A DNA stretch of 64,000 nt from Thalassotalea sp. 42_200_T64. GTDB taxonomy: Bacteria > Pseudomonadota > Gammaproteobacteria > Enterobacterales > Alteromonadaceae. Under the pieces are notes generated by a model, which saw only the letters and a list, made by a program, of their open reading frames with translations, did no database searches and was not told where the DNA came from. Each line of letters begins with the position of its first letter. Within the stretch, counting starts at the first letter, position 1. Positions 27,698 to 36,656 of this stretch are shown piece after piece. The DNA lies in contig MABC01000053.1 in assembly GCA_002162925.1 (NCBI GenBank), forward strand, positions 62,001 through 126,000. Reading direction: 5' to 3'. A program made the position numbers and the translations under genes.

Positions 27698-28270
27698 TTA
27701 GTAGCCGCCTTTTTTACCTATACCTAAGTAGGTCAAGTCCCACGATACCATAAAGGGTTTAAACCAGGCAGAAGGCGCCGTTTCTTTATCCATGTGTAGC
27801 ATTAAATCTGGTGCCGTTACCCGGTACTTGATCGAGTACTTACCTACGCCATTTAATTTTACGTTATTACCATAATGGGGTCCGTCGTTGGCGATCATTG
27901 GCATTAATGAACCTGAGGTAAACCACTTGGTGCCTACTTTTTCGATGCGGTAATCAACCTTTAAATACGGCATCCAGGCACCTGCTTTGAAGCTGTAGGG
28001 ATTATCTTCGGTGACTTCAACTCTTAACTCCAGATGAATGTCGGCACCCTCTGGAATGGCATGGTCCATATCATCCATATTCATTGGCATTTCATGACCC
28101 ATGGCAGCATGATCCATGCCTGCCATTTCAGACATGATCACCGGCTGAATGTACATGCCTTTAAATTCCATGCCATATTTCACAAAACCTTGTTCTTGTG
28201 TTTGACCCGCAGCATTTACATTTAACGTGGTTAACAATAAAGCAGCAAAGGTTAATAATTTTATTTTCAT
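27698..28270 (-). CDS. P19/FtrA-type periplasmic iron-binding protein
   Basis: Family of periplasmic proteins (P19 of Campylobacter, FetP, FtrA) that bind iron and copper for high-affinity ferrous iron uptake. The 190-residue protein has a signal peptide (LLTTLNVNA-AG), EFKGMYIQPV, a Met/His-rich insertion (MAGMDHAAMGHEMPMNMDDMDH), then the hallmark MPMIANDGPHYGNNVKL, TAPSAWFKPF and C-terminal GIGKKGGY. It is co-directional with the polyferredoxin at 28288, 17 bases apart. No Ftr1-type permease is present in the window. The Met/His insertion suggests extra metal binding, possibly copper. Confidence 0.87.
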   Translation of the reverse strand: MKIKLLTFAALLLTTLNVNAAGQTQEQGFVKYGMEFKGMYIQPVIMSEMAGMDHAAMGHEMPMNMDDMDHAIPEGADIHLELRVEVTEDNPYSFKAGAWMPYLKVDYRIEKVGTKWFTSGSLMPMIANDGPHYGNNVKLNGVGKYSIKYRVTAPDLMLHMDKETAPSAWFKPFMVSWDLTYLGIGKKGGY

Positions 28271-28287
28271 ATCATTCTCTAATCATT

Positions 28288-29757
28288 CTAAAGACCAAAA
28301 ATAGCTGGCCACCAACAGAAACCAACAAATAAACTTCCCAGCAGGCCGGTTATGCAAGGTACAATACGGGCTCTTGCCTTAAGTTGTTGTCGGGCCAGAA
28401 TTTTCCAGCCTAACCATAAGCTCCAGATTATACTGAAACTGAACAGGGCGATCTTGATCGAGATCAGTGCCGAGTTGTCCAAACCCAAAATAGTTAGCCA
28501 TTCGAATAGCTTGCCACCTAAACCAATCAGTAATGACACCATGGCAACTGGCATATACTGGTAGGCGAGCTCTTTAAAACTTTGTTTGAAGTTATCGGCA
28601 CTGCCAAACAGTTGCGCCAGGTAGGTGGTTATCGCGTTAATCGCCGACAACACCACAGTAAATACCAAGGTAACGATAGCCATAAAGCCAACAATAGAGA
28701 AAAAGTCTAACCAGTTAAACACTTCTCTGCGCTCAGGGTGAACACTCATTAACCACCAGGGACCAGATTCACCAACCCAGTACATTTCATTGCTGATAAA
28801 CCATTCCCCCAGGCTTTGTCGCATCATTTCATATTCGGGTAGGGTTAACCATAAAAAACCCCCTAACGCGGAGCCGGTGCCTAATAAGAAAAACCACACT
28901 TCGGCAGCACCTGGGTTATGAGTTTTAATTTCTTCAACTTCTTTACCCGGAGCCCTTAATTTAACCATGACACTCGATTTTGCTTCCGGGTTAACACAAC
29001 GAAAACATTCGATACAATGGCGAGATTCACGCTTTTGCCGTAAATCTATCATGGTCGGGCAAAAACTGTTTTCGGCATACTTGTCGCCACCGGCTTTCGG
29101 TTTTTTAGAGGTAAACTGCACCACACCCAAGCGTGAGAACAAGCCAAGCATCAGTCCAATCGGGCACATATGCCGACACCAGGCGCGGTTTTTATTGCCC
29201 CAAATAAAGCCGACGATTATCGCCATCAGCATCACGCCGCCAAATACTTCCGCCAGGGCCTCTGGATGGTCTCTCACGCCAACGGTTTGCCCCAAAAAGG
29301 TAATGATAATAAAACTGACAATTGGCATGCCTTCCCAGCGAATAATTGCCGGTATGCGTCTACGTAAACCACGCTTATTGGCCCATTCACTGGCGGCCCC
29401 CATCGGGCATAATAAACCACACCAGGAGCGCCCGGTGAAGATGACCGATAAAAACACTAAGGGAAACCAAAGGCCCCACATCAGGTAGTTAGAGAACACG
29501 GTAAAGTTATCCAGTGGTGTGGCTTGCTCGCCTGGGTCGGCGAGAAACAATGGCAAAAACAACAAAACTAAAAATAACCCAAACATCGCCAGATGTACCC
29601 AGCGCAGTTTGTCTTTATGGTGATGGAAAAACCACTCAAGCCAGGTTAATCGATTATTTTGATCCACGGCTTTCGGATTGACCACCTCGACACTATTAGT
29701 AATATCTATTATCTCTATCTCTGCACTCGCAGTTGTTGAATTGTCATTTATTGCCAT
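28288..29757 (-). CDS. Membrane polyferredoxin (FtrD/NapH/NosR-like)
   Basis: The 489-residue membrane protein has several helices and the Cys motifs of the NapH/NosR C-terminal and FtrD class: WCGLLCPMGAASEW (~residue 110), WCRHMCPIGLM (~193) and a CIECFRCVNP cluster (~258). These are expected to pass electrons across the inner membrane. In Bordetella-type FtrABCD systems the FtrD polyferredoxin works with FtrA (P19-like), FtrB and the Ftr1 permease FtrC. Here only the FtrA-like and FtrD-like genes are found. No REGLE iron-permease motif occurs in this protein. A perfect FNR box lies 106 bases or more upstream. Confidence 0.83.
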   Translation of the reverse strand: MAINDNSTTASAEIEIIDITNSVEVVNPKAVDQNNRLTWLEWFFHHHKDKLRWVHLAMFGLFLVLLFLPLFLADPGEQATPLDNFTVFSNYLMWGLWFPLVFLSVIFTGRSWCGLLCPMGAASEWANKRGLRRRIPAIIRWEGMPIVSFIIITFLGQTVGVRDHPEALAEVFGGVMLMAIIVGFIWGNKNRAWCRHMCPIGLMLGLFSRLGVVQFTSKKPKAGGDKYAENSFCPTMIDLRQKRESRHCIECFRCVNPEAKSSVMVKLRAPGKEVEEIKTHNPGAAEVWFFLLGTGSALGGFLWLTLPEYEMMRQSLGEWFISNEMYWVGESGPWWLMSVHPERREVFNWLDFFSIVGFMAIVTLVFTVVLSAINAITTYLAQLFGSADNFKQSFKELAYQYMPVAMVSLLIGLGGKLFEWLTILGLDNSALISIKIALFSFSIIWSLWLGWKILARQQLKARARIVPCITGLLGSLFVGFCWWPAIFGL

Positions 29758-29862
29758 AGTAGCTGCTTCTGGTTATGTCGCAAATAATTACCAATGCCGG
29801 TAGTTTTAATGCTGCTATCTTAATCCATTCTTTGCCACTGTTAAGTGAAATATGGTGTTTCA

Positions 29863-29876
29863 TTGATACTGATCAA
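29863..29876. promoter_or_regulatory. FNR-type box in divergent promoter region (perfect consensus)
   Basis: TTGATACTGATCAA fits TTGAT-N4-ATCAA at all ten positions. It lies between the polyferredoxin (minus) and the EAL protein (plus), about equally distant from both starts. Neither side has an obvious -10 at the ideal spacing, so which gene it controls is open. Confidence 0.7.
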
Positions 29877-29992
29877 AAATAAACTTTGGCAACTGATTAG
29901 ACTTGTCAGCAATAAAATATGTCATAACTGTAGCGATTTTTCGCCAGTTATTTCGAATCGAATTGAGTATAAAATAAAATAAAGTTACTGTT

Positions 29993-32617
29993 ATGAATGC
30001 CTATAAACATGAAAAGATGTTCCAGTTAATTAAAGAGCACGCCATTGCTTTTGGTGATTGTGTTAGTGTTTATGATCCGGTTTTGGATAAAGTGGTAGAA
30101 AGTACTGACTGTTTTATGGAAATCATCGATATTGACCCGGCAAGTAACCATATCAAGGCGCAATGGCTAGCCAAAATGAAGTTGTCTGGGCAAGTTTATC
30201 ATGAGGAACTTTTCCAAATAGGAGCGGATTTAAGCCCGGTTTTTAAGGAGTATGAGTTAGTGCATGTTAATGGTAGTGTTCATCATATTCGTCAAGTTAA
30301 CTATCCTTATTTTGATCAGCAAGACCCTGAAAAAACCTTAGTGTTAATCACCTTGCGCGATTGTAACCATGAGTACCGCACCAATCCTAAGCATGTTACC
30401 GAGAATTGGCGTAAGGAAAATAGCTCGCAAGTTCGTTATTTACGCAAAATACTGGCGTTAATCAGTAACGAATGTCAGGCCGACTTTGCCATGCTGGCCA
30501 TTCCTAGTGCCGATAAACAACATGCTCAATCGTTAGTGGCGATTCAGGACGGAGAATTTATTGACGATCTCAATTATGCGCTTAAGGGAACTCCATGTGA
30601 AATTACGGTTAATGGTAGTATTTGTGCGCATAAAAATGATATCCAAAATTTATATCCCGAAGATAATATGTTGGTCAACATGCAGGCGGAAAGCTATATT
30701 GGCGTGCCATTTTTTGATGAAGAAGGCCTGGTTAGCGGCTATTTAGTGATCATCAAAAAAACGTCGTTGCAGGATAAATCGTATTGCAAAAAATTAATTG
30801 AAAACTACCAGGCGCAATTGAATCGCAGAATTCAGCTGTATTTTGCCGATAAGCAGCTGGCGCAAATGTGCCAGGATAAAAGTGGTTTTCTAGGATTTGA
30901 TCAAGAGCAGTTTCTTCTAGGGACAACGCCGTCATCGAAAGAGCTGGCTAGTTGGTCAAACATTTCAAAAGAGACGTTTAACAGTGTCAAAGAAGCGATT
31001 TTGATCACCGATGCCGATAATAACATCATCCATTGCAACCGGGCGTTTACCGATATCACTGGCTATTCATTAGCAGAAGTATTAGCTAAGAATCCTAGTG
31101 TTTTATCCTCAGGCCTCCATGATGCCGTATTTTATCAGCAGATGGAAAAATCATTAGCCGAAACGGGGATTTGGGAAGGCGAAATCATCAACAAAAATAA
31201 ATCGGGAAAAACCTATTCAGAATGGCTGTTTATCCGTGTTGTTTTTGATGAAAACCAGCAAGCGACGCATCATATTGCCGTGTTTAGTGATATTTCTAAG
31301 CATAAAGAAAAAGAAGAATTGTTATATTTTCAGGCAAACTATGATCCATTAACCATGTTGCCAAATCGTAGTTTACTGTTTTTTACTTTAGCCGAGTCTT
31401 TAACCAAACTGGAAGAGCAGCCCGGTAAACCGATTGTGTTAATGCATATTGATTTAAATGGGTTAGCCAGAATCAATGAAAATTTTGATTATAATGTCGG
31501 GGATGCACTATTGGTTGAAACGGCAAGAAGGATCAAGCGCATTATTAATGACGATAGTGTTATGGTGGCAAGGATTTCAGGCGATAACTTTGTGGTGTTA
31601 TTTTCCTGTGTGGAACATACCTTTGATGCCGACAACATCGCAACACGGCTTTGCCAGGAATTGGCAAAAGCTGTGTTAATCGATCAGAAAACGGTAAAAA
31701 TAACCGCAAACATAGGTATTGCGGAAACGTCAAACTCAACATTAAACCCAGAATCCTTGTATTCGATGGCCGAACAAGCCTTACTCAATGCCAAACTTGA
31801 AGGTCTGGGACAATTCTGTGTGTTTGATGAACAATTACGCACGGAACTGAAAAATACCTGGCAATTAGAACAAGAGTTAAATGTTGCCATCGCTGAAGAT
31901 CAGTTTGTCTTACATTACCAGCCGCAAATTGATGCCAGCTCCGGTGAACTACTGGGACTGGAAGCGCTAGTGCGTTGGCAACATCCACAGCGAGGCTTGT
32001 TAGCACCATTCTATTTTATCAGCCTTGCGGAAAAAACGGATCAAATCGTTGATTTAGGTACTTTGGTACTACGTAAGGCTTGCCGACAAATTGCCTTATG
32101 GCAACAAACCTTAGAACAAACATTTACCGTGTCGGTGAATATTTCGCCGCGGCAGTTTGCGTTGGAATCCAGCGCAAACACCATGCAATCTATTATCGAG
32201 GAATCGGCCATTGATACCTCAGGCATCATTCTGGAAATCACTGAAGATGTGCTAATGGCCGATCATAGTGATCTACTCACGACGTTAGGGGCGCTAAACG
32301 AAGGCGGTATTAAATTATCACTGGACGATTTTGGCACCGGCTTTTCTTCATTGTCGTATTTACAGCAATATCCATTGAGTGAACTGAAAATTGATCGCTC
32401 CTTTGTGAAAAGCTTAGGCCATAAGCCGGAGAGTTTATCGATCGTCAAAGCCATCATTTCGATGGCCAATAGCTTAAACTTGAAAGTGGTTGCTGAAGGG
32501 GTTGAGACCGTAGAGCAGCGAGACATACTTGCCGACTTGGGCTGCGACATATTTCAGGGCTTTTATTATGCAAAACCTTTGGCTGTGGCAGATTTAACCG
32601 AATTTATTAAACAATAA
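29993..32617 (+). CDS. PAS-GAF-PAS-GGDEF-EAL c-di-GMP phosphodiesterase
   Basis: The 874-residue cytoplasmic protein has an N-terminal PAS-like region (~1-130), a GAF domain (~140-290), a PAS/PAC domain (~320-435), a GGDEF domain (~445-610) and an EAL domain (~625-872). The GGDEF signature is degenerate (ISGDNF in place of GGDEF), so cyclase activity is unlikely and the domain may bind GTP as a regulator. The EAL domain keeps LEALVRWQHP, NISPRQF, LDDFGTGFSSL and KIDRSFV, so it should hydrolyse c-di-GMP. It is followed after 31 bases by the CcmI-like gene, a surprising pairing. Confidence 0.9.
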   Translation: MNAYKHEKMFQLIKEHAIAFGDCVSVYDPVLDKVVESTDCFMEIIDIDPASNHIKAQWLAKMKLSGQVYHEELFQIGADLSPVFKEYELVHVNGSVHHIRQVNYPYFDQQDPEKTLVLITLRDCNHEYRTNPKHVTENWRKENSSQVRYLRKILALISNECQADFAMLAIPSADKQHAQSLVAIQDGEFIDDLNYALKGTPCEITVNGSICAHKNDIQNLYPEDNMLVNMQAESYIGVPFFDEEGLVSGYLVIIKKTSLQDKSYCKKLIENYQAQLNRRIQLYFADKQLAQMCQDKSGFLGFDQEQFLLGTTPSSKELASWSNISKETFNSVKEAILITDADNNIIHCNRAFTDITGYSLAEVLAKNPSVLSSGLHDAVFYQQMEKSLAETGIWEGEIINKNKSGKTYSEWLFIRVVFDENQQATHHIAVFSDISKHKEKEELLYFQANYDPLTMLPNRSLLFFTLAESLTKLEEQPGKPIVLMHIDLNGLARINENFDYNVGDALLVETARRIKRIINDDSVMVARISGDNFVVLFSCVEHTFDADNIATRLCQELAKAVLIDQKTVKITANIGIAETSNSTLNPESLYSMAEQALLNAKLEGLGQFCVFDEQLRTELKNTWQLEQELNVAIAEDQFVLHYQPQIDASSGELLGLEALVRWQHPQRGLLAPFYFISLAEKTDQIVDLGTLVLRKACRQIALWQQTLEQTFTVSVNISPRQFALESSANTMQSIIEESAIDTSGIILEITEDVLMADHSDLLTTLGALNEGGIKLSLDDFGTGFSSLSYLQQYPLSELKIDRSFVKSLGHKPESLSIVKAIISMANSLNLKVVAEGVETVEQRDILADLGCDIFQGFYYAKPLAVADLTEFIKQ

Positions 32618-32648
32618 TTTCACCAGGTTTTAATGTATTTAACTTACT

Positions 32649-33932
32649 ATGACAAATAATTGGAATTTTATGACTTCATTTTGGATCATCACCGCAGTGT
32701 TATTTATCATTGCTTGTGCCATCGTTTTTTATGCCTATATAAAAAGTAAAAAACAGCAGCAAAGCAAGGTCGATGACAGTCGAAAAAACACCAATGTCTC
32801 ATTGTACCATGAGCATTTGCAAGAATTAGATAACGATTTGGCTGAAGGTGCGATTGAGCAATCGAGTTATCAACAGCTAAAATCTGAACTGAATAAAACC
32901 TTGTTGCAAGATGTTGATAATAGTGACCAACCTGCCATCAGCGCGGGCAAGTTATCGTTATTGCTGCCTATCGCGATGACTCTCTTTATTGTCACCATAA
33001 GTATGTATTTATATAATGGCCTGGGAGCTTCACAACTATTAGCACAACCTGCTGCAGCGGTTGCCGAAAATCCCCATCAAAATTTGGATATGAACCAGCA
33101 AGCACTATTCCGGGTGCAACAATTGAAGATCAAGGTAGAAAATGAGCCAACCAATTCGCAAGCATGGTTTAGTTTAGGTCAGGCATTTACCAACGTTAGC
33201 GAGTTTGATAATGCGGTACGTTCATTTGATCAAGTTATCAGCTTAATTGGTGAGCATGCAGAATTAATCGGCCCGAAAGCACAAGCTCTGTATTATAAAA
33301 ATGATAATCAAATGAATGCTGACATTCAGGCATTGATTGATAGAGCACTTGCGCTTGATCCGATTGATGCCTCTACCAATGTGCTACTTGGCATGGATAA
33401 TTATGCGCAGCATAATTATGCCCAAGCCATTGAACATTGGCAGTTAGTATTAGACAGCGGTCGTCCTGGGGTAAATACTCAGGCATTGGAAGGTGCCATT
33501 AGTGAAGCGAGAAATCAGCTAGCACAAAGCCAGCAGTTATCCGGCGGAGTTGTACCAGTTGCCGATGTAGACCCTGATGCGCCAAGATTAACTTTGGCGG
33601 TGTCATTATCCGATGAAATGCATGACATATTAATGGCTGGCGACGACAAAACGGTATTTGTCTATGCAACAGCAACATCCGGTCCACGTATGCCACTGGC
33701 AGCCGTTAAAATTAAAGCCAGTGATTTGCCGATAACCATTGTACTTGACGATTCACAGGCGATGACTGCGCAAATGAATTTGAGCAGTGTAGATAAAGTT
33801 AATGTGTATGCGGTTGTTTCGATGCAAGGTGATGTCGGCATTAAAGCTGGAGATTATAAGTCGCAATTAATGTCGGTTGATGTCATGGCAACAGAAAAGC
33901 TAACTCTAACCATTGATACTTTGGTTAATTAA
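32649..33932 (+). CDS. ccmI: CcmI-like cytochrome c biogenesis TPR protein
   Basis: CcmI (CycH) binds the C-termini of apocytochromes and presents them to CcmF/CcmH. The 427-residue protein has two N-terminal membrane helices (~residues 10-30 and ~98-120) flanking the typical cytoplasmic segment (LYHEHLQELDNDLAEGAI...SYQQLKSEL), then a periplasmic TPR region (~150-290) and a C-terminal domain of ~120 residues beginning at APRLTLAVSLSDEM, which is common in CcmI/NrfG-type proteins. It lies 24 kb from ccmFGH, directly after the EAL gene. An internal ATG 21 bases in is an alternative start. Confidence 0.87.
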   Translation: MTNNWNFMTSFWIITAVLFIIACAIVFYAYIKSKKQQQSKVDDSRKNTNVSLYHEHLQELDNDLAEGAIEQSSYQQLKSELNKTLLQDVDNSDQPAISAGKLSLLLPIAMTLFIVTISMYLYNGLGASQLLAQPAAAVAENPHQNLDMNQQALFRVQQLKIKVENEPTNSQAWFSLGQAFTNVSEFDNAVRSFDQVISLIGEHAELIGPKAQALYYKNDNQMNADIQALIDRALALDPIDASTNVLLGMDNYAQHNYAQAIEHWQLVLDSGRPGVNTQALEGAISEARNQLAQSQQLSGGVVPVADVDPDAPRLTLAVSLSDEMHDILMAGDDKTVFVYATATSGPRMPLAAVKIKASDLPITIVLDDSQAMTAQMNLSSVDKVNVYAVVSMQGDVGIKAGDYKSQLMSVDVMATEKLTLTIDTLVN

Positions 33933-33937
33933 TACTC

Positions 33938-33956
33938 AGGCCGATAATTTCGGCCT
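33938..33956. terminator. Hairpin between convergent genes
   Basis: AGGCCGA/TCGGCCT stem, followed by a moderately T-rich stretch on the plus strand; probable terminator of the ccmI gene. Confidence 0.55.
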
Positions 33957-34012
33957 GTCTTATTTCTGCTTTATATAGCAGCCCCAGCCTTGGGAAATAT
34001 GAGTTGTTTAGC

Positions 34013-34783
34013 TTAAATACTGTTCGCAGGTTTAGTTTTGGCTAGCCAGTTAGCAATGTTGACTGCCATTTGCTGGTTATTACCGGTTAAAAATTTATTT
34101 TGAAAAATGGCATCATCGGCAAAAACCAGCACATCACCTTTGCCTATTTTTTTATGGATGATGACGGCAAACGTCGATTGATAATCGCCACCATCTTGTT
34201 GTTTATTTTTATTCAGATCTAACCAGGCATCTGCACTGGTTATGGCAAGCGCCGATGCAGACTTATCTTTTGTCTGCAAAGCCCAACCGCCGTATAGATT
34301 AAAATGCTGAACATTGTTAAAAAGCCAATGCGGTACCAATCTTGAAACTGAGAAATCTTTTGGTTTATTGGCCAGCATGGCTTGATGTTCGTTAATTGAA
34401 TAGTTGGATACACCAATATCAAACTCAGCCAACAAGCCACCAACGGTTGGCGCAATATGGATCATGATGACTAATTTGCCACCCGACTTTACATAGTCGG
34501 CAAGTACCTGGCGTTCTTGCAATGAGAATGCCTGAAAAGGCCCGGAGATGATCAGTGCATCCACTTTCGCCAATGCCCGCGGATGAATAACGTCGCTACT
34601 CGCACTCACCTGATTATCAGCAGCAACCAGTGTATCGGCGAATCCGGATAGTCCCAGTTGTCCCTGCTGCTGGTATAAAAATGCCTGTTTGTGTCCTTCA
34701 TCAAAGACGATGTTCGCACTTTGCGCACTTTTGCTTTGCAGAAAACATACGCTTAACACTATTAGCAACAACTGTTTATACAT
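34013..34783 (-). CDS. Secreted GATase-like (DUF4350-type) protein
   Basis: The 256-residue protein has a signal peptide (LLLIVLSVCFLQSKSAQSA), then a flavodoxin/glutaminase-like alpha-beta fold suggested by the VDALIISGPFQAFSLQERQVLADYVKSGGKLVIMIH segment (~residues 72-107), also seen in DUF4350 proteins, and GDVLVFADDAIFQNKF near the C-terminus. No catalytic Cys is seen at the glutaminase nucleophile position, so it is probably a binding domain. Function is not known. It ends the accessory block, facing the MITE and the spc operon. Confidence 0.65.
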   Translation of the reverse strand: MYKQLLLIVLSVCFLQSKSAQSANIVFDEGHKQAFLYQQQGQLGLSGFADTLVAADNQVSASSDVIHPRALAKVDALIISGPFQAFSLQERQVLADYVKSGGKLVIMIHIAPTVGGLLAEFDIGVSNYSINEHQAMLANKPKDFSVSRLVPHWLFNNVQHFNLYGGWALQTKDKSASALAITSADAWLDLNKNKQQDGGDYQSTFAVIIHKKIGKGDVLVFADDAIFQNKFLTGNNQQMAVNIANWLAKTKPANSI

Positions 34784-34856
34784 AACATACCTGATTATTT
34801 GATTCAGTAGTTACACCTATATATACCGAGAACTTCAGCAACGCAACAAAAGTTAT

Positions 34857-35119
34857 ATACCCGCTCCACTTCAAGATGCAGGTTTCAGAGCGCTTGAGCG
34901 ATTCCAATACAAGGCGCAGTTATGTAGTAATGGTTATTCCCTTACAAATAGCTGCAACGACGTAGTGGGATTGCTCAAGCGCTTCTTCGATGGGTTTAAA
35001 AGCAATTTATGCCGCGTTATCAAATTGAACAATGGAACAACCATTCTTTAAATTTAATGCCTTGCCTAAATTGCTTTTAACTCCCACTGAAATCCCGCAT
35101 CTTGAAGTGGAACGGGTAT
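34857..35119. mobile_element. 263-bp MITE-like element with terminal inverted repeats
   Basis: The ends ATACCCGCTCCACTTCAAG... and its complement pair over about 23 bases with one mismatch (TTCCACTTCAAGATGC core). An internal inverted repeat around AGCGCTTGAGC recurs as GCTCAAGCGCT ~80 bases later. No ORF is present, so it would be non-autonomous. It sits between the DUF4350 gene and the spc promoter. No clear target duplication beyond a possible TA was seen. Confidence 0.75.
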
Positions 35120-35164
35120 GAAATATTGACTATTTGCTTATTCTTGTGGATCTGATGTCAGTGT

Positions 35165-35170
35165 TATAAT
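35165..35170 (+). promoter_or_regulatory. Possible distal spc promoter -10
   Basis: GTGTTATAAT at this site is repeated at the stronger promoter 124 bases downstream. Candidate -35 sequences (TTCTTG or TTGTGG) are imperfect. Confidence 0.35.
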
Positions 35171-35265
35171 TTATTAACTGTATGATTTATCAGCAAGTGC
35201 TAGTGGGAAAGATAGTCTTGTTGGTGGCCTAATTGCAATTAGTTAAATTTTAACCAGAAATAAAG

Positions 35266-35294
35266 TACCACTTTTTATTTGGTAGTGTTATAAT
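35266..35294 (+). promoter_or_regulatory. spc operon promoter with GC-rich discriminator
   Basis: A perfect -10 TATAAT (35289-35294) is followed at once by CTCGCGCCCGC. Such GC-rich discriminators mark ribosomal promoters under ppGpp/DksA (stringent) control. The -35 is weak. The leader to rplN is about 95 bases. Confidence 0.6.
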
Positions 35295-35396
35295 CTCGCG
35301 CCCGCTTACCTCAGGCTATGGTTTGGGTAGGTGGATAAAGGCAGTGACGGGTCAAATTTTTGGCCTTGAATTTACAAACAGCGGAGCACATATAAT

Positions 35397-35765
35397 ATGA
35401 TCCAAATGCAATCACAGCTAGACGTTGCTGATAACAGCGGCGCTCGACGCGTGCAATGTATCAAGGTTCTAGGTGGCTCGCACCGTCGCTATGCAGGTAT
35501 TGGTGACATCATTAAGGTTTCTGTTAAAGAAGCTATTCCTCGCGGTAAAGTGAAGAAAGGTGATGTTCTAAATGCGGTAGTGGTGCGCACTAGAAAAGGC
35601 GTTCGTCGTTCAGATGGTTCATCTATCAGATTCGATGGAAACGCGGCAGTAATGTTAAATGCTAACTTACAGCCAATTGGCACACGTATTTTCGGACCAG
35701 TGACACGCGAATTAAGAACTGAAAAGTTCATGAAGATCGTATCTCTAGCTCCTGAAGTACTTTAA
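35397..35765 (+). CDS. rplN: 50S ribosomal protein L14
   Basis: First gene of the spc operon. The 122-residue product starts [18 protein letters not shown] and contains the L14 signature around [17 protein letters not shown]; length is standard. In most gammaproteobacteria it follows rpsQ of the S10 operon closely. Here it is preceded by 600 bases of non-coding DNA holding a MITE and its own promoter, so spc is an independent unit in this genome. Confidence 0.98.
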   Translation: MIQMQSQLDVADNSGARRVQCIKVLGGSHRRYAGIGDIIKVSVKEAIPRGKVKKGDVLNAVVVRTRKGVRRSDGSSIRFDGNAAVMLNANLQPIGTRIFGPVTRELRTEKFMKIVSLAPEVL

Positions 35766-35777
35766 GGAGTCACGAAA

Positions 35778-36092
35778 ATGGCCTCTAAAATTCGTCTAAA
35801 TGACGAAGTAGTAATCCTAGCTGGTAAAGATAAGGGCAAAAGTGGCAAGATCACTAAAGTTCTTACAGCTGATGGAAAAGTATTCGTTGAAGGCATCAAC
35901 TTAATCAAGAAACATCAAAAGCCTGTACCTCAGTTACAGCAACCTGGTGGCATTGTTGAGAAAGAAGCTGCAATCAACGTATCAAACGTTGCGATCAAAA
36001 ACCCTGCTTCTGGCAAGGCTGATCGTGTAGGTTTTAGAATTGAAGACGGCAAAAAAGTTCGTTTCTTCAAGTCTAATAACGAATTAGTATAA
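35778..36092 (+). CDS. rplX: 50S ribosomal protein L24
   Basis: 104 residues with the KOW motif near the N-terminus ([21 protein letters not shown]). L24 starts assembly of the large subunit. It follows rplN by 12 bases with a GGAG ribosome-binding site. Confidence 0.98.
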   Translation: MASKIRLNDEVVILAGKDKGKSGKITKVLTADGKVFVEGINLIKKHQKPVPQLQQPGGIVEKEAAINVSNVAIKNPASGKADRVGFRIEDGKKVRFFKSNNELV

Positions 36093-36106
36093 TATTGGAG
36101 TAAACG

Positions 36107-36652
36107 ATGGCGAAACTGCATGATTTATATAAAGATACGATTGTATCATCTCTTGTAAAAGAGTTTGGTTACAAAAGTGTCATGCAAGTCCCTCGGATTG
36201 AAAAGATCACCCTGAACATGGGTGTTGGTGAAGCTATTGCTGATAAAAAAGTATTAGACCACGCCACAAATGATCTTACTGCAATCTCGGGTCAAAAGCC
36301 GATGATCACTAAAGCCCGCAAATCTGTTGCGGGTTTTAAGATTCGTGAAGGCTACCCTATTGGTGCAAAAGTAACTTTACGCGGTGAACGCATGTGGGAA
36401 TTTTTAGAGCGCTTAATCGCGATCTCAATTCCTCGTATTCGTGATTTCCGTGGCTTGAACCCTAAGTCGTTCGATGGCCGTGGTAATTACAGCATGGGCG
36501 TGCGTGAGCAAATTATTTTCCCAGAGATCGATTACGATAAAATCGATAAAATTCGCGGTATGGATATCACTATCACTACTACTGCGAAGAACGATGCGGA
36601 AGGTCATGCTTTGCTGACTGCCTTTAACTTCCCGTTTAAGAAAAAGGTGTAG
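36107..36652 (+). CDS. rplE: 50S ribosomal protein L5
   Basis: 181 residues, standard L5: [37 protein letters not shown] and [10 protein letters not shown]. It binds 5S rRNA in the central protuberance. In E. coli the S8 repressor site lies near the start of this gene; I did not model that structure here. Confidence 0.98.
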   Translation: MAKLHDLYKDTIVSSLVKEFGYKSVMQVPRIEKITLNMGVGEAIADKKVLDHATNDLTAISGQKPMITKARKSVAGFKIREGYPIGAKVTLRGERMWEFLERLIAISIPRIRDFRGLNPKSFDGRGNYSMGVREQIIFPEIDYDKIDKIRGMDITITTTAKNDAEGHALLTAFNFPFKKKV

Positions 36653-36656
36653 AGTT

